Shown here in pieces: positions 1 through 12,330 of a stretch of DNA of 64,000 bases. A program made the position numbers and the translations under genes. The stretch lies in assembly GCF_028554725.1 (NCBI RefSeq), contig NC_071670.1, forward strand, positions 30,498,001 through 30,562,000, read 5' to 3'. Numbering within the stretch: the stretch's first letter is position 1; every line of letters begins with the position of its first letter. The notes beneath the pieces are model-generated. The model was not told where the DNA came from and made no database searches. It worked only from the letters and a program-made list of their open reading frames with translations. This DNA is from Zeugodacus cucurbitae. Taxonomy: Eukaryota; Arthropoda; Insecta; Diptera; Tephritidae.

Positions 1-1190
1 TTATGGCACTTGTGTGTTCTATTCGCCACTCTAACAGTTGTTGCCCATGATTTAATTGATGAAAGTAAATATTTGGGATTCTAAGCTAGTTATATCGTAA
101 ACCAAACTGCATTCTAGCCAGCTATTATATATTATAAAGGCTAATTTATTCTAAAAATTTTATAATACAGTTTCCCATAAATCTTAAGTGATTATTTTGT
201 ACATTTAAGTAAACTCAGTAGTATTAGTATATTGAGTTTAGTATTAGTTGTTATCGATTCATTCGAGCCTCGAATTATGAGTACTTTATTAGTTTGCCTA
301 ACACTAATGTAGGCAATTAAATGATTACATGTGTGCAACAAACATGCACTTCAGAAAAACGTGCTGAGCAAATTGCGACTTATGAAAGCCGATTGAATGT
401 TAATAAGTCATTTCATAGAAATGATATCATCAAACTATTAGATATATATACATATGTATATGTATATTTATAAATGAATAGCAACAAAAAATTCAAGAAA
501 TATTGTGGATTTAATCAGAAAAATTGCAATTAGTTAACCACTGTGTGTGCGCTTGTGTATATGTAAATAACTAGTATATATGCAGCCTAAAAAGAATATA
601 TATTTTACTTAGAAACCCAATGCTGTAAAAATGTTCTTAATTAAATAATTATGTTTATAATTTTACTGAGAAAGCTTTCTTACCGATCATACATAGTACA
701 TCATGAACTCCACTAATGAGTTGGTCAACAATATATTCGCTCTATACGGTCTGACCTAAAGAGAAGAATGATTTCATTCATTTCGATAGAAAGAAAAAAC
801 TTAATTTCATGAAAATACCGTCGCACATAAAACTATTCGACAAAATGGGTTTTTTTCTGGCTAATTATTTCCCGGAGATTGAGTCATACGCAAAGAAAGT
901 GTATTCTGCGATTTTCGAAGTTAGCCTCCAAAATTGATATATTTGACTTTGTAGTTCGAAAAGTCGTTTTTTTAATTATTACTATGTACGGGATATAACT
1001 ACTAAAAAACAAAATATGGATGTAATCTAAATATTCTTCTTAATTTAACGGTGTTTACTACTTTTCGGTCAAGCTTATAAGCAAGATGCTATGAAGGGTC
1101 AAAGTTTGAACTGGGGGAAATGTTGATGGTTTAGTTTTTAATCGTAGTTAGTTTAGCGTTTGTACTTTAATTACTATATTTAATAAATAA
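1..1190. other. AT-rich non-coding DNA, no gene seen
   Basis: No open frame of note and no repeat that I recognise. The stretch lies beyond the 3' end of SPR and abuts a DINE-like repeat. Confidence 0.5.
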
Positions 1191-2988
1191 ACAAGTAAGG
1201 TAAGGCTAAGTTGGGGTGCAACCGAATATTTTATACTCTCGCAATTTATTGATATATTCTTATTAAGATAACACAAAATTTTACGCAATTTGAAAATCCA
1301 TAATTAGGTATATGAGAGCTAGGGGAAATTATTACCCGATTTTAACCATTTCTGGTACAGAGACACACTATTAGAAGAAAAATATTTCCTCTGAATTAAA
1401 TTAAGATACCTGAGAGATTTACCGAAATTTTCGGTGAAAAATTACCATGGGGCACTGAATTCTTCATATTCGATATTCGGGGCTTCTAAAAGTTACAGTC
1501 CGATTTCGACAATTTTTTCACAAGTGATGCACAGATCATATACAGTATTTGTGTAAAGTTTTATTTCACTATCTCCATTGGTTCCTTATGTATATATTAT
1601 AAAGTGAAGGAATAAGATGGAGTTCAAAATTGAGTTACATGGAAAGTTGTCGTAGTTGTGACCGATTTCATCCACACGTGTCATCAGGGTGTGAAAAAAA
1701 TATTATATACCGAATTTCATGCGAATCGTCGAGTAGTTCCTGAGATATGAATTTTCACCTATAAGTAGGCGATACCCCGCCCATTTTCCTTTTTTTTTTA
1801 AATCTGAGTGCAGCTTCCTTCTGGAATTCCTTCTGTAAAATTTAGTGTTTCTGACGTTTTTCGTTAGTGAGTTAACCCACTTTTAGTAATTTTCAACCTA
1901 ACTTTTGTATGGGAGGTGGGCGTGGTTATTATCCGATTTCAACTATTTTCATGGTGTGTGGTAAGGTACATAAGGGAATTGACTGCAGAAAGTTTGGTTT
2001 ATAAAGCCTTCATTGGTTTGCGGGATATATACAAATAACCGATTTTGGGGCGGGGCCCCACATCCAAATATGCCCCTTCCTGGTGCGATCCTTTGTTCCA
2101 AATTTTATTTTTATAACTTTTTTATGGCTTAGTTATGTATATGTTTTCGGTTTTCGCCATTTTGTGGGCGTGGCAGTGGTCCGGTTTTGCCCATTTTCGA
2201 AAGCAACCCTCTCACCAAGGAGTTGCTAAAGAGAGTATTATGATTTTGTTCACATAACGATTGTTTGTAACACCCAAAACTAAACGAGTTAGATATAGTT
2301 ATATAGATATATATTATTATATAGTTATAGAAATAGTTATATATACCAAAATGATCAGGGTGAAGAGTGGAGTTGAAATCCGGATGTCTGTCTGTCGTAT
2401 TATAAATTTCATTATAAAGTATGATACCGAAGGGCTCCGCCCAAATTGGTATACAAAATTTTAAGTGGGTGTGGCTCCGTCCACTTATGGGTCAAAAACC
2501 ATATCTCCGAAACTACTTGACCAGATTCAATGAAAGTTGAATTGTAATATTTTCCTTTCATCCCAATGATATGTTGTGAAAATAGGCCAAATCGGTTCAC
2601 AACCACGCCTACTTCCTATATACCAGAACTTTGAAGTCAATCTGAATAGTTTACCTTACAATATGTAAAGCAAGCACTAGTGAAGATATCGGAACATAAC
2701 TTTGCATAAATACTGCATTTATAGTGTGGCAGCCCCTTTCTAAAAATCGACGAAATCGGAACATAGGTTTTCAAGGCCCCATATATCGAACATGAAGACC
2801 TCGGTGCTTCTAACCTAATATTATGGTTTCCAACTTTCAATGGACTTTATACCATATTTATGACATATATGTGGGTCAAATTGTCTATTATATAATATTA
2901 AATAAATTAATTGCGAGAGTATAAAAGGTTAAAAAATGTTAATGTTAAAATGTTCGGTCACAACCGAACTTAGCCCCTCCTTACTTGT
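1191..2988. mobile_element. DINE-1/mini-me-like element, palindromic composite copy
   Basis: The ends are inverted repeats of about 60 bp: ACAAGTAAGG, then GCTAAGTT, then TACTCTCGCAATTTATT at the left, and the reverse of these at the right, finishing in CCTTACTTGT. Near 2230-2400 is a DINE-1/mini-me type core: a TTGCTAAAGAGAGTAT half-hairpin, TA-rich tracts, ATGATCAGGGTGA, then GTCTGTCTGTC. The left arm (1191-2215) reads as the reverse complement of the body of other copies here, for example 46669-48103. The right arm is the forward body with a deletion. The copy is therefore a head-to-head composite. It holds only chance ORFs. Assignment to the DINE-1/INE-1/mini-me group rests on the ordered core motifs. 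Confidence 0.75.
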
Positions 2989-5576
2989 TTCATTCAAGTT
3001 CATCCATGGTGAAAATCTAAAAGATTAAGAAGGCGTAGCTTGTGGTAAGCACAGCACACACGTTTTGTCAAACGCTGGATCTCTGAAGTCCCCTTTTCCA
3101 CAATAAATCTCAACGTAACTGGTAATTCCAGATCAACAGCTATAGTTGGCGTTATATCGTTCATACTATTTTCAATTGCTTCTTTATTTAACCTGTAGAA
3201 TGACGTTGGTCATACAGCTTTATACGTTTATGCACTTACACTGGCTCTGGAATATCTGAAGGATTCGTCGGGAAATTTTCTTGCAATTTTTTCAATTATT
3301 TCAGTATAGTAAATATGCAGAAAGAGTTCGAGAGCAGTTTCTGGTCATATTTACAAAAATGTTTCGAATTTAAGTTCGAAATCTGAATTGCATCGCACCT
3401 AAAATTAATTAATGCGATTTGAAATTTCGGCATCAAACGATTTCCAGCACATGTCTGATAGGAAGGCATTACAATCGATTGATAGAGATTTGGAGATAGA
3501 TTTCACGAAAAAATACAATGCATATACAATGAAACACCATTTTTTAATGAGAACACTATTATTTTTGGTTGTTCATAAAATTAAGTTGACTGTTATAGCT
3601 GGGACTCTAAAGATTTCAATTTAATGTGTTCAACATATGGTTCTTAAATACTTGAGCTTCGTATAAAACGGTTCAGGTAAGTTAAAACTTATTTTTGAGC
3701 GAATTAGGTGGCTATTACAGTTTACAACTCAACTCGAGATGTTACTAGACTATACTACTATAATTAACTTATTTCTAATTGTGAATTGACTATAAGACAA
3801 CGAGAAAGAGAAAGCTCGTCAACAATCAATCAATCATATTGGTGTTCTCTGTACGAATAGTTAGTAAGGAAAGAGAAAAGTGAGTGCAACTGCGTTGTAT
3901 TAAAGTTGAGTTGTTTTAACTACAATTCAACTGAATCGCAATAGCAACTTAACTTAAAACCATTATATTGTGATAACTTACCGAGATGACAACTCGTGAA
4001 TATATCTATGCAATAATCGAATAATCCATATGCAATGGCATTTAAGGCTACATCGATTTCCTAAGTTTCTTTTATCCAACAACAACTAATTCATGCTTCT
4101 ACAACTTGTTTTCAAAGCAAGCTAGCTATATTGAATAAAGACTTTCAGACAGGAAGCAATACGACGTATACTTCAATATCATATAATTTCTCTCCTGAGG
4201 AATGTATGGTTCAGTCAATTCCGGTCAAACCTTTCGAAGCTCATATAGTTTGAAAATTTATTAAACAATTTACCCACCAACCAAAAAAAAAAAAACACAC
4301 AAGTAGATTGCAATTTACACCAGTTTGAAATTTTATTTCGCAATTCAGCGCAACATTTACAATATTTTTATTTTTTATTTTTTATATATTATATTTATAT
4401 TTAGACTTATCGCAGCTTAAAATTAATCGTAATTATTTCATTGGATTAAAACCACATACCATATACCACCAGCGCAACAATGTTATGGAATTTTTATAAA
4501 ATTCTTATAGAGTTGATGCCATAAATTCTGCTTACATAATGTGTGTTTTTTTATAATAATTAATTAGCATTTATATAACTACAACAAGTATGTACAATAA
4601 TTGAATGCTGCAGCAAGTGAAAGTATTTAATTTTAATTTTTTTTTATTTGAAATTTTATTTATTTACCGTTAAAAAGAATTTTTAGCATTTACTTACAGC
4701 CTTTTTCATGACATATACATACACACGCTTAGTTAATAGTTAATTAACGCATACTATACTGTTTAAATATTTATATATATGTATATGTATGTATGTGTGT
4801 GTAAATACAATTAAAATGCAGCTACCCTCACTTAACGGTTAAACAGACTCACTCAACCACATGCATAGGCACGTAAGTATACACAGTTGCACATTGCACA
4901 CATTACAAACATTGCTAATCATTTAAATCGGTAAACGTAGGGGCTCAGCAGGTTTACAAATTTAAATGAGTATTCGTTAATTTCCTTTCCAACTTGCTTT
5001 ACTTGCATTTTATATTTACCTTACGGTGAATACACTTAGTACTTGTTAGTATTTTTTTCTTAACTATAAAATCTTATAATTTCGAATACCAATACGTTTT
5101 GTTAAATTTTAGTATTTGCTCAACCTTACATAAGCGTTAGAGACGTACTAATTAAGCTAACGTCGACACTTACTTTGAAATCGTCTAAAGAGTAAGTCAT
5201 TACATTCATCTGCTTATTTGCGCAAAACAGAATTTCTATTTATTTATAGCAAAGGCTTAATTAATCGCAATTACATTGAACAGCTTAATGCAAGCTTAAT
5301 AGATATATTTTTGAAGTTGTGTGCTCATGTTTTCTGCACACAAGTAGCTGTAATTATACCGCCTGTGGCTTAAGACCTACCATTAAATTAAGCCGTGGGT
5401 TAACAAAAGGTCTATTGCGTGTGGGAAGTGGTATTTACATTTGGCTTGGAAGCTTTAAATTGCCACACATGTTCCATATATGCCTGACTTCTAATATAAT
5501 GTGCTTAGTAGACATCAAAATACTAATTTCGAGCTTAACAATTAATTAATAGATGCATGTTTTTAGAAATAATTTT
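2989..5576. other. AT-rich DNA downstream of SPR, no recognised gene
   Basis: Very AT-rich with poly-A and poly-T runs, for example around 4286-4300 and 4365-4400. No convincing coding frame. Several AATAAA-like hexamers occur on the minus strand near 4365-4385, so a long SPR 3' UTR could extend here, but nothing proves it. Confidence 0.4.
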
Positions 5577-5582
5577 TTTATT
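5577..5582 (-). other. Candidate polyadenylation signal for SPR
   Basis: AATAAA on the minus strand, about 370 bases after the SPR stop codon. It is the nearest canonical hexamer that I noticed, but such motifs are frequent in this AT-rich DNA and no cleavage site can be proven. Confidence 0.25.
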
Positions 5583-5727
5583 TTCACAATATTTATGCTT
5601 TGAAAGAAATCTAATTAACAATCTCTTATTAGTTAATTTCAAAAATGCCGTGTAAAAATATACTTTAGATGACTATGTATGACCGCCATTAAATACTCGG
5701 CAGATTTGCTTAAACTTAAACCGAATC

Positions 5728-5949
5728 TTACACGCACTCAGCTTCCTCATTCAGCACACTGACTTCATTCCTTGCCGCCTCCTGGTCGGCCACCACCATC
5801 ACAACCGACTCTTCGGCTATAATATCAACGTTCGTTTTGAATTCGCTACGTCGGCACGATTTATTCGCCACTTTCGCCGCCATTGCACCATTTCGCCATT
5901 TGCTTGCGCCACCAGAGGCAGCGCTGCGAAATGGTACCCACATTACCAT
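5728..5949 (-). other. 73-codon open frame directly after the SPR tandem stop
   Basis: SPR ends in TAG and is followed at once by an in-frame TAA and then an ATG that opens 73 codons in the same frame. The product is rich in Ala, Glu and Val and ends NEEAECV. Its base composition is visibly more GC-rich than the flanking 3' DNA. I recognise no domain. It may be chance, a structured part of the 3' UTR, or a downstream ORF. Simple readthrough is unlikely because two stops stand in tandem. The ATG context (TAAATGG) lacks the preferred A at -3. Confidence 0.2.
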
Positions 5950-5952
5950 TTA

Positions 5953-6682
5953 CTAGAGCACAGTCTCATTAGTGTTGGTGCATGAGCGTGGTCCATTGAC
6001 AATGGAATACTTCGATGTGGCCTCCTGTTTAGTGAGAAAAGGTGCGAAAAATATATCCTTAAATGTTTCACGAAATTGCCGTGACATGCCACAGTAGATA
6101 CCGAAGTTGATCGGATAGCTAAGCACCAGAAAGAAGTTCGTAAACATTATGGATATGTTGGCAATGCGATAATTGAGAAATTCATCCATCAATGAGGAGA
6201 AGATGTGCAGCACGGTCACTACAGCTATGGGTATTTCAACGGCCAGAAAGACCGACACCACCGTCATCAACATGTATGTGGTGCAATTGCTGTCACGCAA
6301 CTTGCGACTCTCTACTTTCTGATTATCCCGGAAGAGCGCTTTGCGTCGTTCCTTCGCTTCTCTCATTGCGCGAAAGAGCAACGCATTCAGAGTGACGAGT
6401 AAGATGCATGGTATCACGTGCACGAATACCACACGAAATAGGAAATATGTGGCAAAGTAGAAATCTTCACCGAGATAATTGTGTACCCATTCCGAAGTCT
6501 CCACATGGCAAACCTCTGTTTGTTGGCCGTTCCATTCGATTGTGATCGGGAAGTAGGTGCGATCGAAAAACCGTGTCGCCTGATGCAGGAAAGCGACGAG
6601 TGCGATGTACGTTATTGATCGTTTGACTCGTGGCATTGTGCACCATGTTCGCGCCATAGGAGCGTGACACACGTAAATGTAT
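5953..6682 (-). CDS. SPR: Sex peptide receptor (SPR), exon 4: TM3 end to C-terminus
   Basis: Largest coding exon, giving residues 230-471 of the predicted receptor. The acceptor is TTTTCTAG before ATACATTTAC, and its first base completes an Arg codon with the previous exon. The exon starts YIYVCHAPMARTW, so the motif after TM3 is QRY rather than DRY. It supplies TM4, ECL2 with Cys287 (disulfide partner of Cys200), TM5 (FVHVIPCILLVTLNALLF), ICL3, TM6 (VFLAVEIPIAVVTVLHIF), TM7 with YPINFGIY in place of NPxxY, and an intracellular tail ending TNTNETVL. That tail resembles my memory of the Drosophila SPR C-terminus, and TVL fits a class I PDZ ligand. SPR binds male sex peptide and myoinhibitory peptides at the plasma membrane and couples to Gi/o. 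The stop is TAG followed by TAA. No frameshift is seen. Confidence 0.95.
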
Positions 6683-6839
6683 CTAGAAAAGGAAATAAAG
6701 AATAATAAATATGAATTTGTAGTGAATATACTGGGCAATTTTGTTTAATAAATCCAACACGTTTATTGGACGCTGCTTATAATACAAAGGTTTTGTAATT
6801 AAATAACGATTACAGCAACTTGGTTATAAGTGTTTTGTC

Positions 6840-7560
6840 CACCTAACTATTGGTTTTAAGTTCTAAACCTAAACGAGTTAGATACAGAGCTCTATATATC
6901 AATAGTGATCAGGGTGACGAGTAGAGTTCAAATCCAGATGTCTTTCTGTCCGTCCGTCTGTCTGTGGACACTGTAACTTGAGTAATAATTGAGACATCCT
7001 ACTCAAACGTGTTTCTTGGCACCATAAGAAGGACTCTTTCATAGAAATCGAAATCGGACCATTACCACTCCCTCAAAATGGCGAAAGCCCGAAACCTATA
7101 AGGTGTCATAACTAAGCCATAAATAAAGTTATAAAATTTGGTACGAATGATCGCACTAGAAAAGGGCATATTTATATGTAATTTTTTGTGTGGGCGTGGC
7201 GTCGCCCATGATAAGCTTTTTGTCTATATTTCAAAAACTACCAAAGCTATATTACTAAACTCTCTGAAGTTGTTTCTTTTAGGTACTTCCTTATGCAGTC
7301 TTAAAATGGGGAAATCGGGTTACAACCATGCCTTCCTCCCACACAAGGGGTATGAGGGTAAGGGTAAAATTGCTTTAATTAATTGCAGAGAGGATTCAAT
7401 CAAATTTCTAAACAAAATTTAAAATGGGCGTTACTCCGCCCACTTATGGGTCAAAACCCATACGTCTACTTTCCTTATAACACAATTTTACATAGGTGGA
7501 TGGTGATAAAAATATAGAAATTATCCCAGCTCCCACATAATACCCCAAGATCTGTATACT
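6840..7560 (+). mobile_element. DINE-1/mini-me-like repeat, partial
   Basis: Lies in SPR intron 3. It shows the ordered core (ACGAGTTAGATA, GTGATCAGGGTGACGAG, GTCCGTCCGTCTGTCTG), then the body shared with other copies: AACTTGAG, ACCATAAGAAGGACTC, CATAACTAAGCCATAAATAA and TGGGCGTGGC. Both termini are eroded. The 94-codon ORF at 7138-7422 is repeat body, not a gene. Confidence 0.65.
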
Positions 7561-9094
7561 AAATAAATATTCTGAATACTCGGAAAAATAGCCGAAAATT
7601 GTTTTTTAAGTCTGACTATCAACGTATGATTTTGATCTAAAATGGATAATTGTAAGCCCAATAACATATTACCTGTAAGCTTTCAAATTGACTTAATAAT
7701 TATGAAATTGTCTTAATATGTCTCTTTTATGCTTCAATCTCAAGTGAATCCAAAACTGCCTTCACAAAGCCAACGGTATATTTTTGTCATTTATTCCAGC
7801 AAAAACTTTATTTGAATTGAAGGAACAATTTCGTGGTATGCAAAACATTTGAACAAGTCGAAGTATTAAGCATCTAAGCAGGACATGACCACGACAAAAG
7901 AACAACTAGCATGCTGGTGCTCAACATATTCACTACTTGTCTACAAAAGAGAGCGACAAATGGGTGAAAAGCCTAGTATACTATGTTGGCAAAAGGCTAT
8001 GAGTAAAGTATTTGTAAGCGATCAGCTAACATGTAATGACATTGACAACTTTTTCCATGCTCTAAGGTCAACGTCAATGGACAAATCGTTTGTAAAGTCC
8101 CTTATTGTTTTTGTTGTTGTTGTTGTCATTATTGCCAATATACATACTTGTAGTTAAAGATTTCTTGATAACGAATAGGCTAAACCAATTTTATGACAGC
8201 AATGACTGTCCGATGGCGAGCGAGTGACAGTCAAATCCATAAATGAAATGCGTAAATTATTCAGAGCGTTGAATGTGAGCTTTGGGCTGTGAGAGTTGCT
8301 TGTGTCGCTGCAAAAAGGACACGTTGAAAACTTTTGTGATTTTTCTTTGTGTGCTGACATTGACATTCGGACTGGTTATTTTGCTTGCATAACTGAAAAA
8401 AATGCTAATGCTAATAATTTCCTCCGGCCGTACAAGAGGATTTGCTATTTTGCTATCAAAAGCCCAGATGTTGTCATAAATAAACTAATACACTGCGAAA
8501 GTATGATTTGTACGTTTGTCTGGAGAGTTTCTGCAGAAGCATGGAAAACTGGTGTGCATTTGACATATTAGACCAAAATAACAAGTAAAATTGATTTGCT
8601 TTCATTAGTAATATCCTTCAGCGACAATAAACTTCGATTGTTTGCCAATATAACATTTCTGTATAATTTTGCTGAAATGTCGGATTTTTGCATTACAATA
8701 CAAGTAAATATACAAATATTAGTTTCTATATTTTCGGATACAGAATATTAGAGTTCAATATCAATTAAAACTGTTAGTTATTGTAGATGTGTTATTATTA
8801 ACGACGATGATATTGTGTAGCAAAATTTTATGATTTCCTTAAAATCCTCTAGGTGGCGCTAGAGTAGAATAGTTACCAAAACTATTAAATTCGATACATA
8901 ATTGGTGATGTAGAAGTTTTGTTATTGGCAAACATAAAATATTTAATGTATGCTGTAAATTCCTCAAATATTGACGGATGTTCGCACAGAATCAGAAAAA
9001 TACTAAATATATATATATAAAAACTAACACATAGATTTTCTACGAACTTCCGGGTACCAAAATTTGTATTTCCCGCACACTTATATCAAAAATT
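7561..9094. other. SPR intron 3, no recognised feature
   Basis: Small ORFs near 7885-8157 and 8296-8571 have no recognisable domain and lack support as exons. Otherwise AT-rich intronic sequence. Confidence 0.4.
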
Positions 9095-9350
9095 ACCTCG
9101 TGAGTATGCGAAAAACGATCAATTATGACTTCGAATTTATGGATAAAACTGTTTAAGACTCCTTCGGCTGAAATATGTTAAAAAATAACGGGAAAAATAA
9201 ATTTATTAATTCTTCTTCATTAATGTTGACGCCTTTAAAATAGTTTCCATTCGATATTATGCACTTACGCCAGTTGTTCTTCCAATATTCGAAACACATC
9301 TCAAACTCGATTTTTGGGATAGCCTTTGGTTTTTTTTTCGATTTCTCCTA
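9095..9350 (-). pseudogene. Mariner-type transposase, C-terminal relic
   Basis: The reverse strand at about 9225-9328 translates in one frame to AIPKIEFEMCFEYWKNNWRK followed by CIISNGNYFKGVNIN. This is the typical end of a Tc1/mariner-family transposase in insects. About 9095-9135 continues in a related frame as FEVIIDRFSHTHE. The rest of the protein (toward 9540) is too decayed to read, and no intact catalytic triad or terminal repeats were found. It sits in SPR intron 3 in the same orientation as the gene. Confidence 0.7.
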
Positions 9351-9539
9351 TGCTTGTACAACAACCCTTTAAGGTTCTCTTTACGTTTGGAAATAGGAAA
9401 AACTCTCAAGGAGTCATGACTGGCAAATATGAATGCATCATTACAGTTTTGTTTTTGGCCAAGAATTCATGAACAAGCAACGAAGTATATTCTTTTAACA
9501 AACGAAAATCGTCAAGCAAAGAATACAACTGACAATTTT

Positions 9540-11517
9540 ATATTACTTCAGTGGCATGTATGTTTCTATATCAAAATCACTTGACAATTGGACTCTCTAA
9601 ACCCGAAAATGTTTAATTATTTTCAGAATACTTCGGAAGACTTCTTCACATTCTTCATTATTGCTTCTTTTTGTTACCGCTTTTATTCTACAATGAAGTT
9701 TAAGCGATTTGAATTCTCTCAAATGAATATTTTTGTTTTTTTACTTTGTCTATAATTAAGAGTTAAAGATAACTAAGATTTGTATCAACTTTCATGTATA
9801 TACATACATACATAATATTATCATTTCCATAACATTTTAAGGAATATTCAAAGTACTAAGGTAAATAATATAGTAGATTTCTATTATTTATTCAAAAACT
9901 TTCAGCAAATCCTTTTTCGCCCAATCAACAATAGCAAACTTGCTTGTTTTTAAGTTGTTTTTCGCCCATCAGATTTGCAATAATTTATCAAAGCAGGACC
10001 TTGCAAACTTGCGTGCGTATGAGTATGTACGGGTGCTACGAACTTGACTTTCGTTTTCCGTAAGAGAATGAAATCGTTGAGACTAATTGAAAACGGATTA
10101 CATTTCACGTAGGCTCGCCATTAGAGAAACCCCACTCAAGTCTATATAAGATACTTGTAATACTGTAATACTAGCGCTTTCCGCGTTCAACATGCTTTCA
10201 GCAGTCAGCTCACGTCAAAGCGTTGAAAAGGGTTAAGTGTGCTCTTTGGAAAATTTGTTTGTAATGCTCAAAATATTTGAAATTGTTGCAAATAAATTTG
10301 TATGCCGCGAAAGTTATGAGAGAGATAGTCGAAGTGGCAAGCACTACTTAAAATATTACCCATTGGAAGTGCGGCGAAAGGACCCTACTTAGAATCAATT
10401 GAAATATCTGCGCCTACTACCCTTTTACCCAGCGCATAGAGAAAGGTGAAAAACAGCCAATAATTGCCATAATGTAAACGAAATAATATGCATCGAAAAT
10501 AGAAAAAGTATGCACCGTGACTAAAAGCACGCAAACGGCAAGTAAGACGAAGCGTTCCACTCTCTTGAAAACCCTTTAATACTGTCGGGCATTCAACAAC
10601 TCTTGCTTTTGTGCAAACAGTAATTGAAGCGTCTCTTAATTACAAGTATTTATAAGCAATGTCCAAACAGCGGGTGATTATCATTTTCATTTCCACTTCC
10701 CTTCCACCAACTGATAACAGGTATGGTTTGAGTAATGCGAGCAAGTGTAAGTGTATCTATAAGTATGTAGTATAAATAATTTACTGAGTCATTAATTAAT
10801 TTATACAAACATGTACATACTCGAATACAAACTTTTATTGTATTATTGATTTTTGTCGCATTGTTTTTGTTTATCGATATGGAAAATTGTCGTTAACCAA
10901 CATTTATCAATTGAATGGTTTATAAATTATATTATTCATGTACATACGAGTGTGCGTGTTTATATTGCTCCATGCTTAATGACAATTAAATTAATATTTA
11001 TTGAGTTTTATTGCTGATGTGCCGATAAACGGATTGTTAAACAATATTTCAATTGTTTGGCTTTTATACTACTACACATGGTTGGAATAGACTATGGCTG
11101 GCTTCTTAATTTATGGTTGATATTTTATTACATGGGGCATAAGCCTTTATTAAGGATTTGGTGGAATTTCTGTTACAGAGTTTCTTACTAAAAGTGAAAA
11201 TATGTAAAAGTATATACCTGAGTTGCAACGACAATTTTAGCGATTGAGTATGATTTTAGAATGAAAATAGAAAGTTAAATATTGTCACCAACTCCATCGC
11301 TAAATTGTCCACAAGGAAAAACAATATTATTTTGAGCCTTATTCCATGACTTCGACACCTTATAAAGAGCTAGACATCTTCTGAACTAATGTGAATTCGA
11401 AGGAGTGATAGGCAAGAGTTACTTTTGTAAATGTAATTAAGCCATTATAAGAGTGTATAACAATCGGCTAAGTATTGGGCCAAATAAACTTTTTTCGAGA
11501 GCTCAACCTGGAAAATA
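9540..11517. other. SPR intron 3, no recognised feature
   Basis: No ORF of interest and no repeat match that I can see within the window. Confidence 0.4.
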
Positions 11518-11645
11518 TGTCAATAGCCTTAATTGGTCAATTAACCGGCCGTTGCTCGATTAATGCGCTGATTTAGATCGATTTGTTATACAAAATCTCA
11601 TTTTGCTGCATTAATTTTAAATCGAATTTTCAATAGCAGTAGCGA
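11518..11645 (-). repeat. MITE fragment, same family as 61411-61745
   Basis: Reads CAATAGCCTTAATTGGTCAA, then GCTCGATTAA and GCTGATTTAGATCGATTT. This is the reverse complement of the right part of the copy at 61411-61745. The terminal TTTTCGCAC block is lost, so it is a truncated, diverged copy in reverse orientation. Confidence 0.6.
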
Positions 11646-12330
11646 ATGATAAAATAGCAGTAGTGCAACGAGACGGTAGACGTCGCTGCTGTATCAATAA
11701 ATTTGACTGTGCGAAAAAGCTATTAGTGAAATACTGATCTATCGAAGTTAGATAGAAATATTGTCCTGAATTTAGTATTATTGAAAAGTATTATTTTAAA
11801 TTACAATTATATGTACTGAAAAAATCAGAAATATGGGAATACTCTATATTTACCTCTTATTGTAAACACGTGTATCATATGAAATCAAACTTGGAGCTAC
11901 GAAAAAAATAATAACTTTATATTTCGATAAGTACTGACCCAATTTTCTAAAGAAGTCGAAACAGTTTGACTGACTGACTCTCTCAGCCCAGTGATTTTTG
12001 AAACCTAATTTTTTTTATTAATTTTTTAGAAGATCTGAGTATGATGCTATTGAAAGAAGAAGGCGTTGAATACGCCTATTGTTATACATTTTTAGTAACT
12101 TACATACTATTTTTTTTAATGTCGTTTTCTGAACGTCGATTTCGAAGTTTGAATATTGGAGACTAACTTCTAAATATGGAGAAAGGAAGTTTGTCCTACT
12201 TGGCATGTTTTAAAAACGGTCCGGTTCCCCTCAAATTTTGATGGAAATTTAAACATATGAAAAGAACTGTTTTTGTGAAGTGCGTTTCTAATATAGTATT
12301 CATTGATAGTTAATATATTTATTTATGTAA

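Noticed and set aside
5950..5955. Stop-codon readthrough of SPR into the next ORF
   Set aside because: Two different stops (TAG, TAA) are in tandem, so simple readthrough is improbable; kept only as a downstream-ORF finding.
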